Shown here piece by piece: positions 42,803-51,847 of a stretch of DNA of 64,000 bases (position 1 is the stretch's first letter; every line of letters starts with the position of its first letter). A program made the translations under genes and the position numbers. The notes below the pieces were generated by a model, which saw only the letters and a list, made by a program, of their open reading frames with translations, did no database searches and was not told the origin of the DNA. Source of the stretch: Bacillota bacterium (GTDB lineage: Bacteria; Bacillota; Clostridia; DSM-8532); contig JAEZTB010000058.1 in the NCBI GenBank assembly GCA_023443745.1, positions 248,001-312,000 on the forward strand. The letters are read 5' to 3'.

Positions 42803-43561
42803 TTACTTTTTCAAAATCATTCGAAACTTTTCCAGTGTTCTTTTTTCCAGACGTGATATGTACATTTGCGAGACATTAAAATGGTTGGCTATTTCCTTCT
42901 GAGTCTTATTTTCAAAAAATCTAAGCTTAATAAACTGTTTTTCAACCTGATTAAAGTTATCCATGGCTTTTTCCAGAAAATCACGATTATTGATCTTCTC
43001 AAAGGTTTCATCTTCTTCTCCAACTGTTTCATGAAGCTCCAGGTCATCTTCATCAAAAACAGTCTGGTCAAAGGATTGAATATTATAAACATTCCAGGAT
43101 TCTATGATTTCAAGAATGGTTTCTTCCTTCATGTTGAGGTATTCAGCTATCTCGTCAATTCTAGGAGCACGTTTATGCTGCTGCATCAGGTATTCGCGGG
43201 CTTGATTGACCTTCTGATAGACCTCGTAGATGCGCCTTGGAATACGAATCACAGAGGCTTTGTCCCTGAAATAACGTTTAATTTCACCAATAATCGTGGG
43301 TGTGGCAAAGCTTACGAACTTAACCTCTTCAGAGGTATTGAAGCGCTCGACAGCATTAATGAGAGCAACACAGGCAACCTGATAGATGTCGTCGCATTCC
43401 ACTCCACGGTTGATAAACTTTTTTGAAATGATATCGGCAAGATACAAATACCGAGAAACAATTTGGTTCCGTGTCTCAATATCCCTATTCAGATAATATT
43501 TTTCGAATATCTCTTTCTCAGATTGATCCTTTTCTTTAAGAGCCTCAGGTCTCTTGCTCAT
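42803..43561 (-). CDS. sigB: Sigma-B-family RNA polymerase sigma factor
   Basis: A 252-residue sigma factor of the SigB/SigF/SigG group. Region 2 is seen in NQIVSRYLYLADIISKKFIN and DDIYQVACVALINAVERFNT, with the FVSFATPTIIGEIKRYFRDK promoter-melting segment. Region 3 has IRIPRRIYEVYQKVNQARE, and region 4 ends in the helix-turn-helix KTQKEIANHFNVSQMYISRL. The start codon lies one base after the rsbW stop, with AAAGG inside rsbW. The rsbV-rsbW-sigB order matches stress-response modules of Firmicutes. The exact regulon is unknown. Confidence 0.9.
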   Translation of the reverse strand: MSKRPEALKEKDQSEKEIFEKYYLNRDIETRNQIVSRYLYLADIISKKFINRGVECDDIYQVACVALINAVERFNTSEEVKFVSFATPTIIGEIKRYFRDKASVIRIPRRIYEVYQKVNQAREYLMQQHKRAPRIDEIAEYLNMKEETILEIIESWNVYNIQSFDQTVFDEDDLELHETVGEEDETFEKINNRDFLEKAMDNFNQVEKQFIKLRFFENKTQKEIANHFNVSQMYISRLEKRTLEKFRMILKK

Positions 43562-43562
43562 T

Positions 43563-43943
43563 TCAAACTGCCTTTCCAATCTTTTTTACCATGGTCATCA
43601 CGGTATGACCCTCTCTATCAAGATCCACTTCATCCATGAGTGTACTGATGATGGCCATTGCAAAGCTGTCGGCATCATTATCAAAAAGATCTGAGAAATT
43701 AAAGTCAGAAAGCCTGAAATTAATAGATAATCCATCTTTCAGAAAGACAAAATCTATGGTAACACGCTCATCGGCCGGCGACTTTTCAATGATTTTACCC
43801 AAGACCTCCGACAGTGCCACTTTAATATCTTCAATGGTGTCATAATCAAAGCCTATGCGATTAGCTATACCAGAAGCAGTAAGCCTCGCTATGCTGACAT
43901 ATTCAGCCTTCAACGGGATCAGAATTGATACTGTATCCGCCAT
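43563..43943 (-). CDS. rsbW: RsbW-like anti-sigma factor with degenerate ATP-binding boxes
   Basis: A 126-residue protein in the RsbW position between rsbV and sigB. The fold is recognisable (LTASGIANRIGFDYDTIEDI, then KVALSEVLGKIIEKS and STLMDEVDLD). Yet the N-box Asn is Lys50 (normally S-E-A-C-T-N), the G1 box glycines are lost (SDFNFSDLFD) and the G2 box G-G-L-G is SFAM. It should still bind SigB but is unlikely to bind ATP or phosphorylate RsbV. An intact kinase lies downstream of sigB. Confidence 0.8.
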   Translation of the reverse strand: MADTVSILIPLKAEYVSIARLTASGIANRIGFDYDTIEDIKVALSEVLGKIIEKSPADERVTIDFVFLKDGLSINFRLSDFNFSDLFDNDADSFAMAIISTLMDEVDLDREGHTVMTMVKKIGKAV

Positions 43944-43981
43944 TATGTTTTAGCCTCCTCATAAGAACCTCAACCTTGTTA

Positions 43982-44290
43982 CTACGCAATAACAAACACC
44001 TTATCCAGGCCCGTAATCTTAAAAAGCTTTCTTACTGTGCTCTTGGGGTTCTTAATAACAATATTGTGATTCTGCTCCTTGATACGCTTAAGCGCACCTA
44101 CCAGAATGCCAAGGCCCATACTGTCAATATAGGAGAGATCGGTGCAATCCAGGATGATATCCTGCTGTCCTTCCCCGATGGCATCGTAGAGACTCTCCTT
44201 AAAACCAGGGGCAGAATAGATATCAATCTCACCTTTAATGGCAATGACACCCTTGACATTATCATTGCTTTCGACACTTAACTCAAACAT
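43982..44290 (-). CDS. rsbV: Anti-sigma factor antagonist RsbV (STAS domain)
   Basis: A 102-residue STAS protein. IAIKGEIDIYSAPGFKESLY and CTDLSYIDSMGLGILVGALK are typical; Ser57 in DSMGLG is the phosphorylation site that controls release of the anti-sigma factor. The ATG at 44290 follows GGAGGGG with a 6-base gap, better than the ATG 5 codons upstream. It is the first gene of the sigma-B module, about 30 bases after the J-domain-like gene on the same strand. Confidence 0.92.
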   Translation of the reverse strand: MFELSVESNDNVKGVIAIKGEIDIYSAPGFKESLYDAIGEGQQDIILDCTDLSYIDSMGLGILVGALKRIKEQNHNIVIKNPKSTVRKLFKITGLDKVFVIA

Positions 44291-44323
44291 GTTGTACCCC
44301 TCCAATTTTTATCTCTGACTTTT

Positions 44324-45190
44324 CTATTCTAATAATTTTTTTACTAAAGCTTCTGCGTTCTCAGTGTACTTTCCGGAATATCCAAAAGCGACTATTAACC
44401 GCTCTCCGACAATACCAGCCTCTTTAAGCAAGGTTGATTGAGTCACATCAAGGCCATAGAGTTCTGGATTATATGTATTACCGTCATCGAGGTCCATAGC
44501 CACTTTCAAGTCTTCCATTTCCAATTTTTCTGGGTCAGAAAGATTAAGTTTGTCGAGAAAGCTCTCCATGGGCTTTAAGGCTCCCTGGGCGGCAAGCTCC
44601 CTATACTTCTGTTCATCTAAGATAAATAGATCATTCTCACCAGCCGAAATCTCAACGACATACTTCTGCTGCATCATCATCTGTGTTTGTGGATCACCTT
44701 TTTCGGAAAAATAGATATTCTGGACCAAGGCCTCAGTCGAACCAATTTCGTTCTTAATGCGCTCCTCAAAAGGTTCAACATCAGCTATAAAAATCTCTCC
44801 GACCACTATCATTTTAAGATCGGGCTCCACTTTGTTTATAATGGACAGAACCGTGGACACTACAATAGCAATAGCAATCAAGCCGATTGCCACATGCCAC
44901 TTATAGTAATAGATCATGTTTCTGGCTTTTTCTTCATCAAGTCTTAAGAGCTTGAATAATGGGTTGGGATGGGCCTTACGGTAATTCTTCTTTTTTTCTG
45001 CTTCCTCATCACGGAAATTTATACCGCTTAAGGTTTTGTAGGCCTCTTCAACATCGGTCAGAGTATTCCCATGCTCGTCCCTGTCCAGCTGCCTGAACTT
45101 TTTCAGCAATATGCCCACCCTGTTTGAAATCTCATCAGGAGTAGCTTCATCCGTCAAACCTAATATTTCAAGAGCTCTTTTTCTGTCCAC
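44324..45190 (-). CDS. Membrane protein with a degenerate J-domain-like N-terminus
   Basis: A 288-residue protein. Residues 1-60 resemble a DnaJ J-domain in helix pattern (RALEILGLTDEATPDEISNR, then TLTDVEEAYKTLSG), but the H-P-D tripeptide needed to stimulate Hsp70 is missing. One transmembrane helix follows (WHVAIGLIAIAIVVSTVLSI), then an external domain of about 165 residues. GTG start with AAGGAAGGTG 5 bases upstream. It lies between lysS and rsbV in one direction. I do not recognise a named family. Confidence 0.7.
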   Translation of the reverse strand: MDRKRALEILGLTDEATPDEISNRVGILLKKFRQLDRDEHGNTLTDVEEAYKTLSGINFRDEEAEKKKNYRKAHPNPLFKLLRLDEEKARNMIYYYKWHVAIGLIAIAIVVSTVLSIINKVEPDLKMIVVGEIFIADVEPFEERIKNEIGSTEALVQNIYFSEKGDPQTQMMMQQKYVVEISAGENDLFILDEQKYRELAAQGALKPMESFLDKLNLSDPEKLEMEDLKVAMDLDDGNTYNPELYGLDVTQSTLLKEAGIVGERLIVAFGYSGKYTENAEALVKKLLE

Positions 45191-45209
45191 TAAAACACCT
45201 TCCTTTGTA

Positions 45210-46718
45210 CTATTCCCTGGGCTTCATGGTAGGGAACAGCAATACATCCCTTATGGAAGAAGAATCGGTTAAAAGCATAATGAGACGGTCTATGCCAATC
45301 CCTAAACCACCTGTAGGCGGGAGACCGTGTTCCAGGGCAGTGACAAAATCATCGTCCATCATATTGGCCTCTTCATCACCCGCTTCTCTCTTTTTAACCT
45401 GCTCTAAAAAACGTTCCTTTTGATCAATAGGGTCGTTAAGCTCAGAGTAGGCATTGCCAAATTCACGGCCTGTTATAAAGATTTCAAAACGTTCTGTCAA
45501 CTCAGGCTGATCTGGCTTGCGCTTGGTAAGCGGCGAGACTTCAACCGGATAATCAATAATAAAGGTAGGCTGAATAAGATTCGGCTCGGCAAACTCCTCA
45601 AAAAACAGGTTAAGAATTTCACCTCTGAAAGGCTTTCCTTCAAAATGAAGACCCTTTTCCTTGGCGACTTTGCGGGCCTCATCATCTGTTGCGATAGTAT
45701 TGAAATCAACTCCTGCATATTTCAATACCGCATCAGTCATGGTAAGCCTTGTCCAGGTTGGAGTTAAATCAATTTCAGTTCCTTGGTACATCACCTTTGT
45801 GGTTCCAAGAACCTCCTGAGCTACTGATGATATCATATTCTCTGCAAGCTCCATCATGCCGTGGTAGTCTGTGTAGGCTTGATATACTTCCATCATGGAG
45901 AATTCAGGATTATGCTTGATGGACATGCCTTCATTCCTGAACATGCGGCCAAGCTCATAAACCCTTTCCATTCCGCCTACAATAAGGCGTTTCAGGTAAA
46001 GCTCCGGAGCTATTCTTAAATACATGTCAATATCTAAGGTATTGTGATGCGTAGTAAATGGACGAGCTGTAGCGCCGCCAAGAATAGTGTTTAATATGGG
46101 AGTATCAACCTCTAAAAAGTCCCTTGCATCAAGATATCTGCGAATGGCGGAAATAACCTTGCTTCTTGTAACGAAGGTTTTTCTCACCTCAGGATTTACA
46201 ATCAAATCGAGATAGCGCTGACGATAGCGTGTGTCCTGATCTTTAAGACCGTGGAACTTTTCAGGTAGTGGTCTTAATGACTTTGAGAGCAACATATATT
46301 CCTCAACATGAATGGAGATTTCTCCCATACGTGTTTTGAAAACAAATCCCTTAATTCCAATGATATCCCCCAGATCCAGCTTCTTAAAACTCTCGTACTG
46401 TTCTTCACCCAGGTCGTTAACTCTCACATAGAGCTGTATCCTGCCTTCTCTGTCCTGAATATCGCAAAAGGTGGATTTACCCATGCCGCGCTTGCTCATA
46501 AGCCTGCCGGCCAAGGATACCTTTTTCCCTTCATAATTTTCAAATTGGGTCAGTATGGCACAGGTATGATCGGTTACATCATATTTGACAATCTTAAAAG
46601 GATCTGTCCCCATATTTTGAAGCTCAGTGAGCTTGTTCCGTCTTACCTGCATAATTTCATTTAAATCAAGTTCTTGTTCAACCGGTTGTCCATTATTGTT
46701 TTCAAGATTTTCAGACAT
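45210..46718 (-). CDS. lysS: Lysyl-tRNA synthetase, class II
   Basis: A 502-residue class IIb synthetase charging tRNA-Lys. The N-terminal OB-fold anticodon domain has VSLAGRLMSKRGMGKSTFCD. Class II motif 1 is in FLEVDTPILNTILGGATARP, motif 2 in GMERVYELGRMFRNEGMS with HNPEFSMMEVYQAY, and motif 3 in GLPPTGGLGIGIDRLIML. GGGAGGG lies 5 bases before the ATG. It follows greA, a pairing common in Firmicutes, but a strong terminator separates them. No T-box leader is visible in the 120-base gap. Confidence 0.97.
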   Translation of the reverse strand: MSENLENNNGQPVEQELDLNEIMQVRRNKLTELQNMGTDPFKIVKYDVTDHTCAILTQFENYEGKKVSLAGRLMSKRGMGKSTFCDIQDREGRIQLYVRVNDLGEEQYESFKKLDLGDIIGIKGFVFKTRMGEISIHVEEYMLLSKSLRPLPEKFHGLKDQDTRYRQRYLDLIVNPEVRKTFVTRSKVISAIRRYLDARDFLEVDTPILNTILGGATARPFTTHHNTLDIDMYLRIAPELYLKRLIVGGMERVYELGRMFRNEGMSIKHNPEFSMMEVYQAYTDYHGMMELAENMISSVAQEVLGTTKVMYQGTEIDLTPTWTRLTMTDAVLKYAGVDFNTIATDDEARKVAKEKGLHFEGKPFRGEILNLFFEEFAEPNLIQPTFIIDYPVEVSPLTKRKPDQPELTERFEIFITGREFGNAYSELNDPIDQKERFLEQVKKREAGDEEANMMDDDFVTALEHGLPPTGGLGIGIDRLIMLLTDSSSIRDVLLFPTMKPRE

Positions 46719-46737
46719 GTTTACCCTCCCTAAATGC

Positions 46738-46775
46738 TAAAAAAAACAGTCTACATTTTTAGTATGTAAACTGTT
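46738..46775 (-). terminator. Rho-independent terminator of greA
   Basis: On the minus strand AACAGTTTACAT and ATGTAGACTGTT pair around actaaaa and are followed by eight T. It lies about 60 bases past greA and just ahead of lysS. Confidence 0.8.
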
Positions 46776-46838
46776 ATTGTATCGAAATAATATTATACAT
46801 TATTTTGCTGCCGCAAACAAGAACATTTACATTTACAT

Positions 46839-47315
46839 TTACCTATGAATGTCAATGATCTTATATTTTGTCTTGCCGCCCGGAACCTCGACATCAACTG
46901 TATCTCCCACCTTATGCCCTAAAAGAGCACTACCAACAGGAGACTCATTTGAAATCCTTGAAGAGGCAGGATCGGCCTCCGTAGAGCCTACAATCTGAAA
47001 ATCAAATTCATCCTTGGACTTAAGCTCGCGAATTATCACCTTTGCGCCTAAGTTTACAACCTTTGTGTCTACTTCATCCTCATCGATAACAGTTGCGTGC
47101 TTGAGCATAGCCTCAAGCTGTATGATACGAACCTCATTCTGAGCCTGCTCATTTTTTGCATCGTCATATTCTGAGTTCTCTGAAATGTCTCCGAAAGCAA
47201 GGGCTTGTTTAATTCTCTCTGCTATTTCTTTTCTTTTTTCTCCCTTGAGGAACTCAAGCTCCTCTTCGAGTTTTTTAAGACCTTCATAAGTAAGAAGGAC
47301 TTCCTTATTGCTCAT
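46839..47315 (-). CDS. greA: Transcription elongation factor GreA
   Basis: A 158-residue factor that stimulates RNA polymerase to cleave backtracked transcripts. The N-terminal coiled coil is LTYEGLKKLEEELEFLKGEK, with the tip acidic residues in GDISENSEYDDAKNEQAQNE. The C-terminal domain ends SPVGSALLGHKVGDTVDVEV. Full length and no missing motif. Confidence 0.96.
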   Translation of the reverse strand: MSNKEVLLTYEGLKKLEEELEFLKGEKRKEIAERIKQALAFGDISENSEYDDAKNEQAQNEVRIIQLEAMLKHATVIDEDEVDTKVVNLGAKVIIRELKSKDEFDFQIVGSTEADPASSRISNESPVGSALLGHKVGDTVDVEVPGGKTKYKIIDIHR

Positions 47316-47410
47316 TCTTTTCTCCCCTTTTTAGTATTCCGCTGCCCCCAAGATGACGGTGATACCTTATTTAGCATTACGATACATTATAGTGTACGGC
47401 TTTTGGGATG

Positions 47411-48337
47411 TCAAGGTTTAAAAGACAGCCGCATTCCCAGCCGTATCGAAGTCTCGGTAACACTGATGTCCCAGGCATTTGCGCACACCATGATGACTAC
47501 CCCTTCCAAAATTCCTTTCTCCCAACCGTTAAGAATACTGTGTCCTATTTTTCTCTTGATTTTGTCTGAAAATTCAAGGACAACGCTGAATATTTTTTTG
47601 TTTTTGGTGTCAATGATTTTCATTGCCCCATAGTCCACAATCATACCTTTGTAGCTTTCAGGCAAAGCATCAAAGCTCTCATGGTCGTCAGGAAAACGAA
47701 GCCATATGGATGTTCGATTTAAAACCTCATGATCAGTAGTAATATGTACAGGAATTCCCGTTTCTGCAAAGGCCTGCTCTGCTTCATCGGGCTCGGGACT
47801 CCCTTCCGGGAGTAATAGATTCATTGCTTTAACTTTTGTAATCAGTCTGGATATGGCATATTCCAAATGGGCTGATCCGCCTGTGACTGAGATTTCCCTG
47901 TTGCTCAAGTTACCGATACCCTGGATGAGTTTTAAAACTTCAGGGAAACGATTGACGATAACCTCCATCAATACATCGTTAAAACGATATTCCCGAGGAT
48001 GGAAGAAGTCATTGGATTCGGGCTCAATACCCCTGTTGCCGATATAATAGATGCCACGAACCTCGGGGTGCTCCAGAATAGGCCATGCCCCTTTTTCTTC
48101 AAAAATCTTTACCAGCTTTGTCCTTACTCTCCTTCTCAACCCTTCATGGGCCAACATTTCCGGGTCTTGATACGGAAGAGAACAAACCATCAGACAGAGA
48201 TCTTCGGTAACCTCTATCTGATGGATTTCATACGGGAGTGCGTTTAAGAGTAAGGAGCTCACGGTCTGGTAAAATCGGGACAGCACATTTCGCTTTTTCT
48301 TTTTGGTCGCAGGCAGAATGAGTCCTATATTCATCAT
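47411..48337 (-). CDS. Conserved protein of unknown function
   Basis: A protein of about 308 residues, from the ATG at 48337 (another at 48334; a TTG further up is in frame). I do not recognise the family. The N-terminal third is mixed (NIGLILPATKKKKRNVLSRF, EIHQIEVTEDLCLMVCSLPY). The centre has REISVTGGSAHLEYAISRLI, with a GG turn that could bind a nucleotide. Later parts are strand-rich (IVDYGAMKIIDTKNKKIFSV). No signal peptide. It lies between guaB and greA in the same direction but with gaps of 70-95 bases on each side. Confidence 0.65.
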   Translation of the reverse strand: MMNIGLILPATKKKKRNVLSRFYQTVSSLLLNALPYEIHQIEVTEDLCLMVCSLPYQDPEMLAHEGLRRRVRTKLVKIFEEKGAWPILEHPEVRGIYYIGNRGIEPESNDFFHPREYRFNDVLMEVIVNRFPEVLKLIQGIGNLSNREISVTGGSAHLEYAISRLITKVKAMNLLLPEGSPEPDEAEQAFAETGIPVHITTDHEVLNRTSIWLRFPDDHESFDALPESYKGMIVDYGAMKIIDTKNKKIFSVVLEFSDKIKRKIGHSILNGWEKGILEGVVIMVCANAWDISVTETSIRLGMRLSFKP

Positions 48338-48409
48338 GGCTCCCAACGTAGGATTCCTGCTACATCATACGGGGGTTGTTCCAAAATGATAACAAAAAAT
48401 TATTAAAGG

Positions 48410-49867
48410 CTATATCTGAGTCGTGTAATTGGGTGCTTCCTTGGTAATGTTGATGTCGTGAGGATGACTCTCTCGAAGACCGGCGTTGGTTATCCTCATA
48501 AACTTTGCATTGGCTTTAAGTTCTTCAATGCTCGCCGTGCCGCAGTAGCCCATGGAATGCTTAAGGCCTTCCACCAATTGAAATACTGTCTCAGAGAGGG
48601 GGCCTTTAAAGGGTACCCGACCTTCCACGCCTTCCGGAACAAGCTTTGTCGTTCCTTCCTGGAAGTAACGATCCTTGCTGCCCTTGCTCATGGCACTCAA
48701 GGAGCCCATACCTCTATATACCTTGAAACGTCTGCCTTGATAAATTTCTGATTCTCCGGGGCTCTCTTCGGTTCCGGCAAACAGATTGCCTATCATAATG
48801 GTGCTGGCTCCCGCCGCTATTCCCTTGGGGATATCCCCGCTGTATTTAACTCCGCCATCACCGATAATGTGAATATTGTGTTTTTTGGCTTCCTCAGCAC
48901 AGTCGTTAATGGCAGTTATCTGAGGGACACCAATACCGGTAACCACACGGGTGGTGCAGATGGAACCGGGTCCAATCCCTACTTTTACAGCATCAGCTCC
49001 GGCCTTTGCCAGATCCCTGACGCCCTCGGCGGTTGCCACATTACCGGCAACAACCTGAAGGTTGGGATAGGCCTTCTTAATAGCGGCAACACCTGCCAAT
49101 ATGTTTTGCGAATGACCATGGGCAGAGTCCAGCACAACAACATCCACACTGGAATTGACCAGCGCCTCAACCCTTTCCATCATATCAGCGGTAACACCAA
49201 CGGCGCCCCCTACCAACAGTCTGCCTCTTTTGTCCTTTGCTGAATTAGGGTACTGAATCGTTTTTTCTATATCCTTGATCGTTATTAGACCTTTTAAGTA
49301 ACCTTTGTCATCTACAAGAGGAAGCTTTTCCACCTTATGTCTGCGAAGAATCTCTTTGGCCTCTATAAGAGTAGTGCCCACAGGTGCTGTCACCAAGTTA
49401 TCCTTGGTCATGACCTTGCCGATTTTCTGGCTATAATCAGTGAGGAACCTCAGGTCACGATTGGTGAGAATGCCGACCAGCTTGCCGTCTTCAGTAATAG
49501 GAACGCCTGAAATTCTGTATTTGGCCATCAGCTCATTTGCATCCTCAATGATATGCTCTGGAGAAAGATAAAACGGATCAACAATAACACCATGCTCGGA
49601 GCGTTTCACCCGGTCGACCTCAGTTGCCTGCTGTTCAATGGTCATGTTTTTATGAATGATCCCTATGCCGCCCTCACGAGCAATAGCGATTGCGAGTCTT
49701 GATTCGGTGACAGTGTCCATGGCAGCAGAGACCAAAGGTATATTAAGCTTTATTTCATTTGTCAAATAGGTTGAAACGTCAATTTCCTTTGGAAGCAGCT
49801 TAGAATACTGCGGTACTAAAAGCACGTCATCAAAAGTCAACCCGAGCTTTTCGAACTTGTCTCCCAT
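48410..49867 (-). CDS. guaB: IMP dehydrogenase
   Basis: A 485-residue enzyme that oxidises IMP to XMP, the committed step of GMP synthesis. The barrel holds VKVGIGPGSICTTRVVTGIG, with the catalytic Cys, and GDGGVKYSGDIPKGIAAGAS. A CBS pair is inserted near 95-215 (ISGVPITEDGKLVGILTNRD, KLPLVDDKGYLKGLITIKDI). The flap ends in YFQEGTTKLVPEGVEGRVPF. The ATG at 49867 has GGAGG 7 bases upstream; a TTG two codons earlier is too close to it. Confidence 0.97.
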   Translation of the reverse strand: MGDKFEKLGLTFDDVLLVPQYSKLLPKEIDVSTYLTNEIKLNIPLVSAAMDTVTESRLAIAIAREGGIGIIHKNMTIEQQATEVDRVKRSEHGVIVDPFYLSPEHIIEDANELMAKYRISGVPITEDGKLVGILTNRDLRFLTDYSQKIGKVMTKDNLVTAPVGTTLIEAKEILRRHKVEKLPLVDDKGYLKGLITIKDIEKTIQYPNSAKDKRGRLLVGGAVGVTADMMERVEALVNSSVDVVVLDSAHGHSQNILAGVAAIKKAYPNLQVVAGNVATAEGVRDLAKAGADAVKVGIGPGSICTTRVVTGIGVPQITAINDCAEEAKKHNIHIIGDGGVKYSGDIPKGIAAGASTIMIGNLFAGTEESPGESEIYQGRRFKVYRGMGSLSAMSKGSKDRYFQEGTTKLVPEGVEGRVPFKGPLSETVFQLVEGLKHSMGYCGTASIEELKANAKFMRITNAGLRESHPHDINITKEAPNYTTQI

Positions 49868-49956
49868 AATCAATCCTCCACTTTCCTAAACCTTTTCAGG
49901 CATTCTAGCATGTATACAAAGTACATTTTTAAGTTTCCCGCCAAAATATTATACCT

Positions 49957-49985
49957 ATTATACTTGATAGGTTTTTAAAAATCAA
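49957..49985 (-). promoter_or_regulatory. Sigma-A promoter of guaB
   Basis: On the minus strand TTGATT (49980-49985), 17 bases, then TATAAT (49957-49962). The leader is about 80 bases; no purine riboswitch fold was evident in it. Confidence 0.7.
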
Positions 49986-49997
49986 TCGGGATTCTGT

Positions 49998-50027
49998 TAT
50001 AACGAGAATACAATTGTCCCCCACCTC
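49998..50027 (+). repeat. Dispersed repeat, copy A
   Basis: TATAACGAGAAT and TGTCCCCCACCTC, 4-5 bases apart, recur almost exactly on the minus strand near 57440-57469. The rest of the 49868-50233 gap holds only two divergent promoters. Confidence 0.55.
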
Positions 50028-50130
50028 GATACTAGCACTGGCCAAAGATGCCTATTGGATATTAGGATTTACAGGATGAGCATTCCCATTCATTTTTAAG
50101 TTTTTTTGGTTAGGAAATTATTTTTTGTAT

Positions 50131-50158
50131 TTGATTTCTTGTTCTGACATGTTATAAT
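50131..50158 (+). promoter_or_regulatory. Sigma-A promoter of the TPR-GGDEF gene
   Basis: TTGATT (50131-50136), 16 bases, then TATAAT (50153-50158), about 75 bases before the start codon. Confidence 0.6.
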
Positions 50159-50233
50159 AGGTCTGCTCATTATCCTTCATCTTTTGCCTACGTGTAGTTT
50201 ACATTTCCTGTAAAAACGGGTTGAAAAAATGGT

Positions 50234-51787
50234 ATGGTGAGTATTATGGTGAACGAAAGAACATTCGTCGACAATTTGTTGGAGGAATGTGATCGTCAAA
50301 CAAGCCAGTACACGGGCAAAGAATTGGACTATGCGAAAGAAGCCCTGGAGCTTTCTAAAGCTCTTCAGTATGATATTGGCATCTTTGAAAGCCATTTTCG
50401 CATTGCACGTTCCATGATGTCCAGCAGTAACAATGAAGAAGCTATCGAGCATCTTGATGTCTGTTACTCTATCGCTCAAACGCTTAAAGATACTCTGCGC
50501 ATTGCGCGGACAGCCAATTCCTTTGGAATTGCCTATTATAATCTGGGAATTACATCAAAAAGCCTGGATCATCTTCTGGAGGCCCTGGAGCTTTCAAAAT
50601 CCTACAGTTTTACTGATATTGAATGCCGTGTTTACAACAATATTTGCAGCATTTTGATCGAGCTGGGTGACTATGAGACAGCCATTCAATACCTCTTTAA
50701 TATTCTTCATCAATGCCAGCAAAGTGAACCGGCCATCTTTCCGAAATGCATTGTTTATCGTAATCTTGCCCATACCTATTATCAGATGGATAAAATAGGC
50801 GAAGCAGAATATTATGTGCTTCAGGCCTTGGAGCAGGCGCAAATAGCCCAGAATACTCCGGTGCTCTGTGAATGCTATTATATACTGGGCCAAGTCCGCA
50901 TGCGCCAAAAAGAGCTTGATGAGGCACACACTCATTTATTGAATGCCCTTGATCTCGCTGAAAAAACCTCCAATAACTTTTATCTGGTCCAAATCCGCAT
51001 TGATCTCAGCAAGCTTCTCACAGAAAAAGAACTATTGGAGGAAGCCTTTAAGACTATTCGGGAAGCCTACAGGCTCGCATTCGAGATTGATTATCCTATT
51101 CTAAAAAGAAGTGTTGCCTTAACAATGGCAGAGATATGCCAGATTAACCATGACAAGGATATGCTCATTGAAGCCTTAAAATCATTTAAGGAAGTAACCC
51201 AGCTATTGGAGGAGGAAAATCTCCGGAGGCAGCAGGTCTTCACAAAAGCACAGTTAATGCTCTTCAATCTGAAAAAAGATAACGAGCGGCTTCGCGGTGA
51301 AATTGAAAGGGATCCTCTTACAGGCTGCCTAAGCTCCAGGACCTTCCCGGACCGTATCACCCAGGCGCTGGCTACCTACGGTAACACAGGAGCATTAATC
51401 TTCCTCGACATTGATAATCTAAAAACTGTCAATGATTCCTACGGTCACGATACGGGGGACGCTTTGTTGAAATCCTTTGCCCAGGACCTGTTATCGGTCA
51501 TGCCCCAGGAGGCTCCCAAAATACGAATTGCCGGAGATGAATTCCTTGTTTTTATGCCGAAAGCAGGGAAAGCCGAAGCCACCGAAGCGTTGGACAAGCT
51601 TATTAAAACTCTGGCCAAACCCCGCATGATTGGCCAGGTCATGATGCCGGTATTGTTAAGTGCAGGAATAGCGCTCTACCCCGAACATTCCTCCGATGTC
51701 ATAAACTTACGCAAAATGGCCGACGCCGCCATGTATTCGGCAAAGCAAGCCGGTCGGGGTATTTACCGCGTATATAATGCCAGTTAA
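50234..51787 (+). CDS. TPR-repeat diguanylate cyclase (GGDEF)
   Basis: A 517-residue cytoplasmic protein. Residues of about 10-340 are tetratricopeptide repeats (DYAKEALELSKALQYDIGIF, ARTANSFGIAYYNLGITSKS, CECYYILGQVRMRQKELDEA), a protein-binding sensor. A short coiled coil leads to a GGDEF domain (GALIFLDIDNLKTVNDSYGH through the active site RIAGDEFLVF). The first Gly of the motif is Ala, a variant found in some active cyclases. No R-x-x-D inhibitory site is seen five residues upstream. The start is ATG 50234 or 50246; neither has a strong RBS. Confidence 0.88.
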   Translation: MVSIMVNERTFVDNLLEECDRQTSQYTGKELDYAKEALELSKALQYDIGIFESHFRIARSMMSSSNNEEAIEHLDVCYSIAQTLKDTLRIARTANSFGIAYYNLGITSKSLDHLLEALELSKSYSFTDIECRVYNNICSILIELGDYETAIQYLFNILHQCQQSEPAIFPKCIVYRNLAHTYYQMDKIGEAEYYVLQALEQAQIAQNTPVLCECYYILGQVRMRQKELDEAHTHLLNALDLAEKTSNNFYLVQIRIDLSKLLTEKELLEEAFKTIREAYRLAFEIDYPILKRSVALTMAEICQINHDKDMLIEALKSFKEVTQLLEEENLRRQQVFTKAQLMLFNLKKDNERLRGEIERDPLTGCLSSRTFPDRITQALATYGNTGALIFLDIDNLKTVNDSYGHDTGDALLKSFAQDLLSVMPQEAPKIRIAGDEFLVFMPKAGKAEATEALDKLIKTLAKPRMIGQVMMPVLLSAGIALYPEHSSDVINLRKMADAAMYSAKQAGRGIYRVYNAS

Positions 51788-51793
51788 GAAGAA

Positions 51794-51819
51794 GGCTGTC
51801 AGCATTTGAACTGACAGCC
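51794..51819. terminator. Stem-loop between the convergent GGDEF and isomerase genes
   Basis: GGCTGTCAG-catttgaa-CTGACAGCC is a perfect 9 bp stem. On the minus strand it is followed by a T-rich tract, on the plus strand only weakly, so it probably serves the isomerase operon best. Confidence 0.65.
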
Positions 51820-51847
51820 AGATTATTGTGACCACACAAGCTACAAA

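Noticed and set aside
42866..43426. 186-codon plus-strand open frame opposite sigB
   Set aside because: It runs antisense to a conserved sigma factor and shows no family resemblance or RBS.
46719..46838. A T-box riboswitch ahead of lysS
   Set aside because: The gap is 120 bases and is largely a simple terminator of greA; no specifier loop or T-box core sequence was seen.
49868..49956. A guanine riboswitch ahead of guaB
   Set aside because: The leader of about 80 bases lacks the conserved purine riboswitch core and three-stem fold.
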